From Variovorax paradoxus (lineage in GTDB: Bacteria > Pseudomonadota > Gammaproteobacteria > Burkholderiales > Burkholderiaceae_C): a DNA stretch of 64,000 bases. Below are positions 53,118-61,982 of this stretch, piece by piece. The position numbers were made by a program, and so were the translations under genes. The stretch covers positions 6,955,501 to 7,019,500 of the forward strand of contig NZ_CP102931.1 of NCBI RefSeq assembly GCF_024734665.1, written 5' to 3'. Numbering within the stretch: position 1 is the first letter of the stretch; every line of letters starts with the position of its first letter. The notes under the pieces were generated by a model. That model made no database searches and was not told where the DNA came from. It was given only the letters and a program-made list of their open reading frames with translations.

Positions 53118-54381
53118 AGAATCGCTCCTGGAGCGCCGCGCGCGGCTGCTCGGCCCGGCCTACCGCCTGTTCTACGAAGCGCCGCTGCACCCGGTGCGCG
53201 GCCAGGGCGTGTGGCTCGACGACGCCGACGGCAAGCGCTATCTCGATGCGTACAACAACGTCGCGTCGGTGGGGCATTGCCATCCGCATGTGGTGGAGGC
53301 CATCGCGCGGCAGGCCGGCGTGCTCAACACCCACACGCGCTACCTGCACGAGGGCGTGCTCGACTATGCCGAGCGGCTGCTCGCCACCATGCCGCGCGAA
53401 CTCGGCCATGCGATGTTCACCTGCACCGGCAGCGAGGCCAACGACCTTGCCATGCGCATCGCCAAGGCCCACACCAAGGCAGAAGGGCTGATCGTCACGC
53501 GCTTCGCGTACCACGGCGTGACCGAGTCAATTGCGCAGGCCTCGCCTTCGCTCGGGCGCTTCGTGCAGCTCGGCCGTGCGGTGCGCACCGTGCCGGCGCC
53601 GGACAGCTATCGCGTGCCGGCCGGGGAGCAAGGCGCGGCGTTTGCGGCCGGTGTGCGTGCAGCGATTGCCGACCTGCAGGCTCATGGCATTCGGCCTGCC
53701 GCGTTGATGGTCGACACGGTGTTCTCGAGCGACGGCATCTTCACCGACCCGGCGGGCTTTCTCTCTGAAGCAGTGGCCGCGATCCGCGAAGCCGGCGGCA
53801 TCTTCATCGCCGACGAAGTGCAGCCGGGCCTGGGCCGCACCGGCGATGCCTTCTGGGGCTTCCTGCGCCACGAGGACCTGGTGCCCGACATCGTGACCAT
53901 GGGCAAGCCGCTGGGCAACGGCCACCCGCTGGCCGGGTTGGCGGTGCGCCCCGAGGTGCTGGCCGCGTTCGGCCGCGAGTGCCGCTACTTCAACACCTTT
54001 GGCGGCAACCCGGTGTCGATGGCTGCCGGCATGGCCGTGCTCGACGTGATCGAGCGCGAGGGCCTGATGGCCAATGCGCAGCGTGTCGGCCGGCATCTGC
54101 GCGCGGGGCTCTCAAAGCTCGCCGAGCGTCACGAGTTGATCGGTGATGTGCGCGGCGCGGGGCTGTTCGTGGGCCTGGAGCTCGTGACGGACCGTCGCGC
54201 GCGCACGCCTGCAACCGCGGAGACCGTGCGCGTCGTCAACGGCCTGCGGCAGCGGCAGGTGCTGCTGAGCGCTACCGGTGAACATGCCAACACGCTGAAG
54301 ATCCGCCCGCCGCTGGTGTTCTCCGAAGCCAATGCCGATTTGCTGATCGACACGCTGGACGAAGTGCTGGCCGGGCTTTGA
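53110..54381 (+). CDS. Class III PLP enzyme, phospholyase-like
   Basis: A 423-residue class III aminotransferase-fold enzyme. PLP lysine K266 in IVTMGKPLGNGHPLAGL; FTCTGSEANDLAMRIAKAHT and FIADEVQPGLGRTGDAFWGF are typical. The late segment ATGEHANTLKIRPPLVFSEA is a match to the AGXT2L branch, which performs phospholyase (beta/delta elimination of phosphate) rather than transamination. It overlaps the kinase gene by 8 bp, fitting a kinase-lyase pair for 5-hydroxylysine (product 2-aminoadipate semialdehyde) or ethanolamine phosphate. Plain transamination is not excluded. Confidence 0.8.
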   Translation: MPEESLLERRARLLGPAYRLFYEAPLHPVRGQGVWLDDADGKRYLDAYNNVASVGHCHPHVVEAIARQAGVLNTHTRYLHEGVLDYAERLLATMPRELGHAMFTCTGSEANDLAMRIAKAHTKAEGLIVTRFAYHGVTESIAQASPSLGRFVQLGRAVRTVPAPDSYRVPAGEQGAAFAAGVRAAIADLQAHGIRPAALMVDTVFSSDGIFTDPAGFLSEAVAAIREAGGIFIADEVQPGLGRTGDAFWGFLRHEDLVPDIVTMGKPLGNGHPLAGLAVRPEVLAAFGRECRYFNTFGGNPVSMAAGMAVLDVIEREGLMANAQRVGRHLRAGLSKLAERHELIGDVRGAGLFVGLELVTDRRARTPATAETVRVVNGLRQRQVLLSATGEHANTLKIRPPLVFSEANADLLIDTLDEVLAGL

Positions 54382-54452
54382 CCCGCTGCCATGGCGGCAA
54401 ACGCCGCCTTGCGCCAGAATCGTCCGCCTCCCACGACAGCGCCCTTGCCGCC

Positions 54453-55658
54453 ATGAACATCGCCGATTCCTTCCTCGCCAACGCCGCCCGTTTCGTCGAG
54501 ATCCGACGCGACATCCACGCCCACCCCGAACTCGGTTTCGAGGAGCACCGCACCTCCGAGAAGGTCGCGAACCTGCTGACCGGATGGGGCATCGAGGTGC
54601 ACCGAGGCATCGCCGGCACGGGACTCGTCGGCGTGCTGCGCAAGGGCACGGGCTCGCGCACCATCGGCCTGCGCGCCGACATGGACGCGCTGCCATTGCA
54701 CGAAGCCAACGAGTTCGCCCACAAGTCGACCAACCCCGGCCGCATGCACGCCTGCGGCCACGACGGCCACACCACGATGCTGCTGGCCGCCGCGTGGCAC
54801 CTGTCGCAGCAGGGCCCCGGCGACTTCGACGGCACGGTGCATTTCATCTTCCAGCCCGCCGAGGAGATGGGCAAGGCCGGCGCGAAGAAGATGATCGACG
54901 AGGGCCTGTTCGAGCGCTTTCCGTGCGACGCGGTCTTCGGGTTGCACAACTTTCCGGTGGGCGACGTGGGCCGCTTCGCGCTCAATGAGGGCGCGCTGAT
55001 GGCGTCGAGCAACACGTACAAGATCACCTTACGTGGGCGCGGCACGCACGCGTCGATGCCGCACACGGGCATCGACCCGGTGGCGGCGGTGGTCACGCTC
55101 GCGCAGCAGCTGCAGACCATCGTGGCGCGCACCATTCCGAGCACCGAGCGTGCGCTGCTTGCGGTCACGCAGCTGCAGGGCTCCGATGCGCCCAACGTGA
55201 TTCCCGATGTGGCGACAGTGGGCGGAACCATCCGCACCTTCTCCATCGAGGCCATCGACAAGATCGAGGCCCGCCTGCGCGAAGTGGCCGCGGGCGTGGC
55301 GGCGGCACATGGCTGCACGGCCGAGGTGTATTTCAACCGCTCGTCGCCGCCGACAGTGAACCACCCGGCCGAAGCGCGCTTTGCCGCCGGCGTGATGCGC
55401 GAAGTGGTGGGCGACGACATGGTCACCGACAACTTCCCGGCCGTGATGGGCGCCGAAGACTTCGCGCACATGCTGCTCGCGCGGCCGGGCTGCTATGCCT
55501 TCCTGGGCAATGGCGACGGCGACCATCGGCTGGACGGCCATGGGCCCGGCCCTTGCATCATCCACAACACCTCGTTCGACTTCAACGACGAGATCATCCC
55601 GATCGGTGCCAGCTACTTCGTGAAGCTGGTGCAGCGCTGGCTGCCGTCGGGCGTTTGA
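54453..55658 (+). CDS. M20-family amidohydrolase (hippurate-hydrolase type)
   Basis: A 401-residue zinc amidohydrolase. IHAHPELGFEEHRTS, GLRADMDALPLHEANEF, HACGHDGHTTMLLAAAWHL and FQPAEEMGKAGAKKM are the standard metal-site blocks. Members hydrolyse N-acyl amino acids. The ATG at 54453 is chosen over an upstream frame. It lies 71 bp after the phospholyase gene, so it might open N-acyl substrates for the same pathway. The substrate is unknown. No signal peptide is seen, so it acts in the cytosol. Confidence 0.92.
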   Translation: MNIADSFLANAARFVEIRRDIHAHPELGFEEHRTSEKVANLLTGWGIEVHRGIAGTGLVGVLRKGTGSRTIGLRADMDALPLHEANEFAHKSTNPGRMHACGHDGHTTMLLAAAWHLSQQGPGDFDGTVHFIFQPAEEMGKAGAKKMIDEGLFERFPCDAVFGLHNFPVGDVGRFALNEGALMASSNTYKITLRGRGTHASMPHTGIDPVAAVVTLAQQLQTIVARTIPSTERALLAVTQLQGSDAPNVIPDVATVGGTIRTFSIEAIDKIEARLREVAAGVAAAHGCTAEVYFNRSSPPTVNHPAEARFAAGVMREVVGDDMVTDNFPAVMGAEDFAHMLLARPGCYAFLGNGDGDHRLDGHGPGPCIIHNTSFDFNDEIIPIGASYFVKLVQRWLPSGV

Positions 55659-55675
55659 ATTTTTCACTGTCGACG

Positions 55676-56674
55676 ATGACGAAGAAAGTGGCCACCCAGA
55701 TGACCTCCACCCCGCTCACCCGACGTTCATTGACCGCGCTTGCAGCCGCGGCGGTGCTCTGTGCCGTTGCACCGGTGCATGCGCAACAGCGCGTGATCCA
55801 CATCGTCGTGCCCTTCGCCACCGGCGCGGTGCAGGACACGGTGGCGCGCGCCTTCAACAACGAACTGGGCGCGGCGCTGAATGCCAGTGCGATCGTCGAA
55901 AACCGCGCGGGCGCGGGCGGCACGGTGGGCGCGGCCCTGGTGGCACGCGCGCCGGCCGACGGCAACACGCTGATCCTGGCGGCCGCGAGCCACAACATCG
56001 CGGGCTTTCTCTACAACAAGCTGAGCTATGACCCGCTGAAGGATTTCGTCGGCGTGGCCAACGTCGGCAATGCGGGCTATGTGCTGGCGGTGGCGAGCGG
56101 CATGAATGTGTCGAGCACGGCCGACTTCATCAAGGAGGTCAAGGTCAACCCAGGCAAGTACAACTACGCCTCGGCGGGCAATGGCAGTGCCACGCACCTC
56201 GCGATGGCGTCGTTTCTCGCGAAGGCCGGGCTGCAGATGACGCACATCCCGACCAAGTCGACCGGCGAGGCTGTCAACGAGGTGCTCGCTGGCCGCGTGC
56301 AGGCGGTGATCTCGTCGAGCATCGGCGTGATCGGGTTCCAGGACGACGCGCGCATGAAGCTGCTGGCCTCCACCGGGCAGTCGCGCAGCCCCTTCCTGCC
56401 GAAGCTGCCGACGGTGGCCGAGAGCGGGCTGCCGGGCTACGCCTTCGATTCGTGGATCGGTCTGCTCGCGCCGGCCGCTACGCCCAAGGCAGAGGTCGAG
56501 CGCCTGAACGCCGCGGCCAACAAGGTGCTGGCCGACCCGGCGATCCAGGAGCGCTTCAAGCGGCTGGGTGTGGAGCCGCGCAGCCAGAGCGCGGAGGAAT
56601 TCCAGAAGCTGCTGCGTTCGGATTGGGATGCGATGGGGGTTGTGGTTAAGGCTTCGGGGGCGAAGATCGATTGA
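55676..56674 (+). CDS. Bug/TctC-family solute-binding protein
   Basis: A 332-residue periplasmic binding protein from the ATG at 55676 (a second ATG lies at 55700), with a signal peptide cleaved near APVHAQQR. The Bug pattern is HIVVPFATGAVQDTVARAFN, then LVARAPADGNTLILAAASHN and IPTKSTGEAVNEVLAGRVQA. It is only 17 bp after the M20 gene and may bind the carboxylate product or substrate. No TctAB permease is present. It is the last gene before the 96-bp inverted repeat. Confidence 0.9.
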   Translation: MTKKVATQMTSTPLTRRSLTALAAAAVLCAVAPVHAQQRVIHIVVPFATGAVQDTVARAFNNELGAALNASAIVENRAGAGGTVGAALVARAPADGNTLILAAASHNIAGFLYNKLSYDPLKDFVGVANVGNAGYVLAVASGMNVSSTADFIKEVKVNPGKYNYASAGNGSATHLAMASFLAKAGLQMTHIPTKSTGEAVNEVLAGRVQAVISSSIGVIGFQDDARMKLLASTGQSRSPFLPKLPTVAESGLPGYAFDSWIGLLAPAATPKAEVERLNAAANKVLADPAIQERFKRLGVEPRSQSAEEFQKLLRSDWDAMGVVVKASGAKID

Positions 56675-56689
56675 GGGTGTTCAGGGTGG

Positions 56690-56785
56690 GTGCACAGAGC
56701 GCCGGGTACTCCCCTCCGCGAATGTCCCCCGGCCTTCGGCCTCCTCCTTTATTTCGCTGCGGGGAGCACCCGGCGCTCTGTGCAC
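56690..56785. repeat. 96-bp intergenic inverted repeat with internal hairpin
   Basis: Arms GTGCACAGAGCGCCGGGT (56690-56707) and its exact complement (56768-56785) are 18 bp. They are followed inward by CTCCCC/GGGGAG with one mismatch. A central hairpin is GGCC-TTC-GGCC. The whole can fold as a long stem or cruciform. It holds no gene and looks like a family of interspersed intergenic repeats of betaproteobacteria; the family identity would need a genome search. Confidence 0.8.
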
Positions 56786-56864
56786 GAGGGCACGTCGCTG
56801 CTGTGCGGCCGATCAACCAGCGCCCCGAACAAGGCAAACGCGCTCCATGTAGGACGCCGGTCAA

Positions 56865-56892
56865 TTGACAACGCGCCGCCCGCGTTCATGCT
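56865..56892 (+). promoter_or_regulatory. Possible promoter of the glycine-zipper gene
   Basis: A perfect -35 hexamer, TTGACA (56865-56870), is followed by CATGCT at 16-bp spacing, 50 bp before the start at 56943. The -10 match is weak (three of six), so confidence is modest. Confidence 0.35.
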
Positions 56893-56942
56893 TCCTGATG
56901 GGTTCCGGGGCATTCCGCTTCGGACCGTAAAAGGGGCTTTTC

Positions 56943-57668
56943 ATGGATCCGACGTCGCCATTCAACCCGCCTCCGGGCCAGCCGGCGGGCAAGTCGCCCA
57001 AGGCGCTGTGGGCCGTGATCGGCGCATTGAGCGTGGCCGTGGTGGCGCTTGGCGGGGTGTTGCTTCACCGGCAGGAGCCGGTCGCGAGTGCGAGTGCACC
57101 GCCGCCAGTCGTTGCCGCAGCATCACCCACTGCACCGGACGATTTCAAGCCTGAAGCCATGCCACCGGCGCCTGCCGTGCCACCTACGGCGACGGGCCCG
57201 GCGCCACAAGCGAGGGCGGCTGCACCGATGCCCGCCCCCATGCCAGCCCCGGCTATCGAGCCCGGACCGGCGCCAGGCGTGATGAACGCACCACAGGTCG
57301 CTGCCGCGCCTCCCGCCCCGCCACCTTGCGCGGTCTGCGGCCATGTCGAATCGGTTCGCCCGGTTCAGAAGCGCATCCAGAACACCTCGGGCGTGGGGGC
57401 CGTGGCTGGTGGCGTGGTGGGTGGCCTCGTGGGCAACCAGTTCGGCCATGGCAATGGGCGCGTCGCGACCACCGTGCTCGGCGCAGTGGGTGGCGGCTTC
57501 GCGGGGAACGAGATCGAGAAGCACGTGCGCACGGTCACGGTCTACGAGGTGGGCGTGCGCATGGACAACGGCACGCTGCGCACGGTCGAGACGAAGACCG
57601 CGCCGCCCATCGGCAAGCCGGTGACGCTCAAGCGGGGCCTGCTGCGCCCCGCGGACGGTCGCAAGTAG
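56943..57668 (+). CDS. Glycine-zipper membrane-anchored protein with proline/alanine-rich stalk
   Basis: A 241-residue protein. After a short cytosolic start, one transmembrane helix (ALWAVIGALSVAVVALGGVL, about 21-41) leads to a ~90-residue Pro/Ala-rich linker. The C-terminal domain (about 135-215) is a glycine-zipper 2TM-type (SGVGAVAGGVVGGLVGNQFG and TVLGAVGGGFAGNEIEKHVR) ending in a basic tail. Two cysteines in CAVCGHVESV might bind metal or form a disulfide. Such domains occur in outer-membrane 17-kDa-antigen-like proteins. The function is unknown. An AAAAGGGG site precedes the ATG. It stands alone between the repeat and the hydroxyproline genes. Confidence 0.8.
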   Translation: MDPTSPFNPPPGQPAGKSPKALWAVIGALSVAVVALGGVLLHRQEPVASASAPPPVVAAASPTAPDDFKPEAMPPAPAVPPTATGPAPQARAAAPMPAPMPAPAIEPGPAPGVMNAPQVAAAPPAPPPCAVCGHVESVRPVQKRIQNTSGVGAVAGGVVGGLVGNQFGHGNGRVATTVLGAVGGGFAGNEIEKHVRTVTVYEVGVRMDNGTLRTVETKTAPPIGKPVTLKRGLLRPADGRK

Positions 57669-57743
57669 CGCGACCTACCCCGCCTTCGCTCCCGGATATC
57701 ACAGAAAAACCGGGCGCGGAAGAGTGCACGCCCCAAAGATATC

Positions 57744-57771
57744 TTGACCATATATCCTTAATATATTTAAA
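57744..57771 (+). promoter_or_regulatory. Promoter/operator region of the hydroxyproline operon
   Basis: TTGACC (57744-57749) and TTTAAA (57766-57771) at 16-bp spacing make a promoter candidate. They overlap the A/T dyad ATATAT-CCTTA-ATATAT (57750-57766), a stark contrast to the G/C-rich surroundings and a likely repressor site. The GntR/FCD regulators at 50276 or 63504 are possible binders. Confidence 0.45.
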
Positions 57772-57815
57772 GTGCGACGCTTCCACACCACCGCACATCC
57801 ACAAGGAGCGATCAA

Positions 57816-58730
57816 GTGAGCAATCCCCGCTGGCAAGGCATCTTCCCCGCCGTCACCACCAAGTTCCACGCCGACGAGAGCATCGATGCAGAGGGCACGG
57901 CCCGTCATATCGACTTCCAGATCCGCAACGGCATCCACGGCCTCGTCACCTGCGGCTCGCTCGGCGAAGCCAGCACGCTGACGCTGGAAGAAAAGCTGCA
58001 GGTCGCGAAGATCGCGCTGGAAGCCGCCGACGGCCGCATCCCGGTGCTGGCCAACGTGTCCGAAACCAGCACGCGCGAAGCGCTGCGCTACGTGGACGGC
58101 GCCAACAAGCTCGGCGTGGCCGGCTTCATGGTGATGCCCTCGGTGATCTACGTGGCCGATGCGCGCGAGGCGATGCTCAATGTGCGCACCATCGCCAACG
58201 CCGCGCAGAAACCCATCATGGTCTACAACAACCCGGTGGCCTACCGCGTCGACCTGAAGCCGCAGCACATGGTCGAGCTGGCCGACTGCGAATGGATCGC
58301 GGCTATCAAGGAAAGCACCGACGACATCCGCCGCATCACCGACCTGCGCAACACCGTGGGCGACCGCTACCAGCTGTTCCTGGGCGTTGACGACCTCGCC
58401 TACGAAGGCCTGGCGCTCGGCTGCGACGGCCTGCTGGCCGGTGTCGGTTGTGCGTTCCCGCGCGAGACCGTGGCGCTGTACGACCTGATGAAGGCCGGCA
58501 AATTCGCCGAAGCGCTCAAGCTCTATCAGTGGATGACGCCCATGCTGCACCTCGACGTGTCGACCAAGCTGGTGCAGAACCTCAAGCTCATCGACATGCT
58601 GGTGGGTGTGGGCAGCGAGCACATGCGCCGTCCGCGTCTTCCGTTGATCGGCGAGGAGCGCGCCTTCATCGAAGCGATCGTCAAGAAGGCGCTCGCGACG
58701 CGGCCCACTCAGTACCAGTCGGTCATGTAG
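57816..58730 (+). CDS. lhpC: Dihydrodipicolinate-synthase-family deaminase of hydroxyproline pathway
   Basis: A 304-residue class I aldolase-fold enzyme with a GTG start (AAGGAG site). Schiff-base lysine K165 in IAAIKESTDD, Y137 in VYNNP and the GSLGE loop (47-51) are those of the DapA superfamily. In this gene cluster it fits delta1-pyrroline-4-hydroxy-2-carboxylate deaminase, which makes 2-oxoglutarate semialdehyde from the product of D-hydroxyproline oxidation. The other pathway genes (epimerase, dehydrogenase subunits) follow on the same strand. KDG aldolase or other DapA-like activity is the alternative if the context misleads. Confidence 0.85.
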   Translation: MSNPRWQGIFPAVTTKFHADESIDAEGTARHIDFQIRNGIHGLVTCGSLGEASTLTLEEKLQVAKIALEAADGRIPVLANVSETSTREALRYVDGANKLGVAGFMVMPSVIYVADAREAMLNVRTIANAAQKPIMVYNNPVAYRVDLKPQHMVELADCEWIAAIKESTDDIRRITDLRNTVGDRYQLFLGVDDLAYEGLALGCDGLLAGVGCAFPRETVALYDLMKAGKFAEALKLYQWMTPMLHLDVSTKLVQNLKLIDMLVGVGSEHMRRPRLPLIGEERAFIEAIVKKALATRPTQYQSVM

Positions 58731-58779
58731 TCGCACACAACGAACGTCCTTTCTCATCGTCCCCAACCTAGGAAGAAGC

Positions 58780-59913
58780 ATGAAGACAAAAGCAGGCATG
58801 GTTCCGTTTCTAAGCCTCGCGGCACTCGCCCTTGCAGGCCAGGCGTACGCGCAGGAGCAGGTGGTCAAGATCGGTCACAGCGGTCCGCTGTCGGGCCCCA
58901 ATGCCTTCGCGGGCAAGGACAATGAAAACGGCGTGCGCCTCGCCGTCGAGGAGCTCAACGCGAAGAAGCTCGTGGTCGGCGGCAAGACGCTGAAGTTCGA
59001 GATGGTGTCGGAAGACGACCAGTGCGACGCCAAGACCGGCGTGAGCGTGGCGCAGAAGTTCGTGGACGACGGCGTCAAGTACGTCATGGGCCCGTACTGC
59101 TCGGGCGTGGCCATCCCGGCTTCGCGCATCTACAGCGAAGGCGGCACCATGGTCTCCACCGTGGGCACCAACCCGAAGGTCACGCAGGGCGGCTACAAGA
59201 ACCTCTACCGCATCATCGCGAGCGACAACCAGATCGGCTCCAGCATGGCCGTGTACGCGGCCAAGGAGCTGAAGGTGAAGAAGGTCGGCGTGATCGACGA
59301 CCGCACCGCCTTCGGCCAGGGGCTCGCCGAAGAGTTCACCAAGGAAGCGAAGAAGCAGGGCCTGACCGTGGTCGGCCAGGAGTTCACCACCGACAAGGCC
59401 GTGGACTTCACCGCCATCCTGACCAACATGAAGGCCAAGGCGCCAGAGGCCATCTTCTTCGGCGGCTATGCACCGCAGGCCGCGCCCATGGCGCGCCAGA
59501 TGAAGCAGCTGGCCGTGCCCGGCAAGCTGCTTGGCGGCGACACCGTGTGCAGTCCGGCCACTGGCAAGCTCGGCGGCGACGCGGTCAACGACCTGGTGTT
59601 CTGCGCGCAGGGCGGCTCCATCCTCGAGAAGGCGCAGAGCGGCCCGGCGTTCAAGGAAAAATTCAAGAAGCGCTTCAACGCCGACCCAGATGCCTACGCG
59701 GCTTCGTACTACGACCAGGTGCTGTTCATCGGCGAGTCGATGAAGAAGGCCAACTCCATCGATCCAGACAAGGTGGGCGCGGAGCTCTACAAGGCAACGT
59801 ACAAGGGCGTAGCCGCAACCTATGCCTACGACGACAAGGGCAACATGAAGCAGGCGCCCATCACTGTGTTCACCTTCAAGAACGCGGCCCCGGTGCCCAT
59901 TGCCAGCTACTGA
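58780..59913 (+). CDS. Branched-chain amino-acid-type ABC binding protein (LivJ-like)
   Basis: A 377-residue periplasmic protein with a signal peptide cleaved near QAYAQEQ. The Leu/Ile/Val-binding fold is visible in VKIGHSGPLSGPNAFAGKDN, GPYCSGVAIPASRIYSEGG and GKLLGGDTVCSPATGKLGGD. It lies between the deaminase and epimerase genes of the hydroxyproline cluster, so a hydroxyproline or related imino acid ligand is inferred; the transporter membrane and ATPase subunits are not in the window. The ATG has an AGGAAG site. Confidence 0.9.
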   Translation: MKTKAGMVPFLSLAALALAGQAYAQEQVVKIGHSGPLSGPNAFAGKDNENGVRLAVEELNAKKLVVGGKTLKFEMVSEDDQCDAKTGVSVAQKFVDDGVKYVMGPYCSGVAIPASRIYSEGGTMVSTVGTNPKVTQGGYKNLYRIIASDNQIGSSMAVYAAKELKVKKVGVIDDRTAFGQGLAEEFTKEAKKQGLTVVGQEFTTDKAVDFTAILTNMKAKAPEAIFFGGYAPQAAPMARQMKQLAVPGKLLGGDTVCSPATGKLGGDAVNDLVFCAQGGSILEKAQSGPAFKEKFKKRFNADPDAYAASYYDQVLFIGESMKKANSIDPDKVGAELYKATYKGVAATYAYDDKGNMKQAPITVFTFKNAAPVPIASY

Positions 59914-59931
59914 ACGAACGGACGACGCCAC

Positions 59932-60867
59932 ATGCAACGCATCCAGGTCATCGACTCGCACACGGGCGGCGAGCCCACGCGCCTTGTGATCGGCGGCTTT
60001 CCTGATCTGGGCGGCGGCAGCATGGCCGAGCGCCGCGCGCTGCTGGCCGACCAGCACGACAAATGGCGCGCGGCCGCCGTGCTGGAGCCGCGCGGCAGCG
60101 ATGTGGTGGTGGGCGCGCTGCTGTGCGAACCGGTGTCGCCGGATGCGGCTGCCGGCGTGGTCTTCTTCAACAACGCCGGCTACCTCGGCATGTGCGGCCA
60201 CGGCACCATCGGGCTGGTTGCGAGCCTTGCGCACATGGGGCGCATCGGCGTGGGCGAGCACCGCATCGAAACGCCCGTGGGCACGGTCACGACCACGCTG
60301 CATGAAGACGGCTCGGTGAGCGTGCGCAACGTGCCCGCGTACCGGCATCTGCACCAGGTGGCGGTCGAGCTGCCGGGCCACGGCACCGTGCGCGGGGATG
60401 TGGCCTGGGGCGGCAATTGGTTCTTCCTGGTGAGCGAACACGGCCAGCGCGTGGCGAGCGACAACCTCGCGGCGCTGACCGACTACACCACTGCGTTGCG
60501 CAAGGCACTCTCGGCCCAGGGCATCACCGGCGCGGACGGCGCGGAGATCGACCACATCGAGCTCTTCGCTGCAGATGACGAAGGCGCCGACAGCCGCAAC
60601 TTCGTGCTGTGCCCCGGCAACGCCTACGACCGCTCGCCATGCGGCACCGGCACCAGCGCCAAGATCGCCTGCCTCGCGGCCGACGGCAAGCTCGCGCCCG
60701 GCGAGGTGTGGAAGCAGGCCAGCGTGATCGGCAGCGTCTTCGAGGCCAGCTATGCGATGGACGGCGACAAGGTCATTCCCACGCTGCGTGGCCGCGCGTA
60801 CATCAGCGCGGAAGCCACGCTGCTGATCGACGACGAAGACCCGTTCGGCTGGGGCATCCGGCTCTGA
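59932..60867 (+). CDS. lhpA: 4-hydroxyproline 2-epimerase (proline racemase family)
   Basis: A 311-residue cofactor-free racemase-fold enzyme. Two catalytic cysteines are present: C88 in GMCGHGTIG and C237 in [10 protein letters not shown]. The Cys-Cys pair marks racemase/epimerase rather than the Thr-containing hydroxyproline dehydratase. It converts trans-4-hydroxy-L-proline to the cis-D isomer, the first step of the pathway. Proline racemase or 3-hydroxyproline enzymes are less likely given the neighbours. It lies 18 bp after the LivJ-like gene and 11 bp before the oxidase gene. Confidence 0.92.
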   Translation: MQRIQVIDSHTGGEPTRLVIGGFPDLGGGSMAERRALLADQHDKWRAAAVLEPRGSDVVVGALLCEPVSPDAAAGVVFFNNAGYLGMCGHGTIGLVASLAHMGRIGVGEHRIETPVGTVTTTLHEDGSVSVRNVPAYRHLHQVAVELPGHGTVRGDVAWGGNWFFLVSEHGQRVASDNLAALTDYTTALRKALSAQGITGADGAEIDHIELFAADDEGADSRNFVLCPGNAYDRSPCGTGTSAKIACLAADGKLAPGEVWKQASVIGSVFEASYAMDGDKVIPTLRGRAYISAEATLLIDDEDPFGWGIRL

Positions 60868-60878
60868 CGCCGCGCGGC

Positions 60879-61982
60879 ATGGACGCGGATGTCATCGTCA
60901 TCGGCGCCGGCATCGTCGGCGCGGCTTGCGCGCAAGCGCTTGCACAGGCGGGCCGCCGCGTGCTGGTGCTCGATGCGCGCATCGGCGGCGCTACCGGCGC
61001 GGGCATGGGCCACCTCGTGGTGATGGACGACAACGCGGCCGAACTCGAATTGAGCCGCCATTCGGTCGCGCAATGGCGCGAGCTTGCGCCGCGCATGAGC
61101 GAAGACTGCGCGTACAGCGCCTGCGGCACGCTGTGGATTGCCGCCAACGACGAAGAGATGGCCGAGGCCGAACGCAAGCAGCAGCGGCTGCGCGCGCACG
61201 GCATCGACAGCCGGCTGCTCGATGCGCGCGAACTGGCGAACGCCGAGCCCGCCTTGCGCAAGGGTTTGGCGGGCGCGCTCGAAGTACCGGGCGACGGCAT
61301 CCTCTATGCGCCGAATGCGGCGCGCTGGCTGCTTGCGCAGGCCACTGACTCGGTGCGCGTGGAGCACGCGAAGGTCGAGGCCATCGAAGACGACGGCGCG
61401 CTGAGTCTCGCGGACGGCAGCCACCGCACCGCGCCGCAGATCGTGCTCGCCAACGGCATCCAGGCGACGACGCTGTGCCCCGAACTTCCGATACGCCCGA
61501 AGAAGGGCCACCTGCTCATTACCGACCGCTATCCGGGCACGGTGCATCACCAGCTGGTCGAGCTCGGCTATGTGACCAGCGCGCACCACAGCGACGGCGA
61601 CTCGGTCGCCTTCAACGTGCAGCCGCGCCCCACGGGGCAGCTGCTGGTCGGCTCGTCGCGCCAGTTCGACACCACCGATCCGGCGGTCGAAGCGCCGATG
61701 CTGGCGCGCATGCTCCAGCGCACGCTCGATTACCTGCCGGGGCTCGCGAATCTCAATGCGGTGCGTTCGTGGACCGGTATGCGTGCGGCATCGCCCGATG
61801 GGTTGCCGCTGCTGGGTAAGCACCCTTGGCGCGAGAAGCTCTGGCTTGCCGTCGGGCATGAAGGCCTGGGCGTAACCACGGCGCCGGGCAGCGCGCACTT
61901 GCTCGCGGCATTGATGACCGACGCCACTCCCGACTTCGACGCGACGCCGTATGCACCGCGCGGATTGCGGGAGACAGCATGA
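60879..61982 (+). CDS. FAD-dependent D-amino-acid dehydrogenase (D-hydroxyproline dehydrogenase subunit)
   Basis: A 367-residue DadA/glycine-oxidase-type flavoprotein. FAD-binding VIVIGAGIVGAACAQALAQA (residues 5-24), LVLDARIGGATGAGMGHLV and the late GLPLLGKHPWREKLWLAVGH are DAO-family signatures. It oxidises the D-imino acid to delta1-pyrroline-4-hydroxy-2-carboxylate. It forms a set with the 2Fe-2S gene (4-bp overlap) and the HcnB-like gene, matching three-subunit D-hydroxyproline dehydrogenases of pseudomonads. The start at 60879 follows the epimerase stop by 11 bp. Confidence 0.9.
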   Translation: MDADVIVIGAGIVGAACAQALAQAGRRVLVLDARIGGATGAGMGHLVVMDDNAAELELSRHSVAQWRELAPRMSEDCAYSACGTLWIAANDEEMAEAERKQQRLRAHGIDSRLLDARELANAEPALRKGLAGALEVPGDGILYAPNAARWLLAQATDSVRVEHAKVEAIEDDGALSLADGSHRTAPQIVLANGIQATTLCPELPIRPKKGHLLITDRYPGTVHHQLVELGYVTSAHHSDGDSVAFNVQPRPTGQLLVGSSRQFDTTDPAVEAPMLARMLQRTLDYLPGLANLNAVRSWTGMRAASPDGLPLLGKHPWREKLWLAVGHEGLGVTTAPGSAHLLAALMTDATPDFDATPYAPRGLRETA

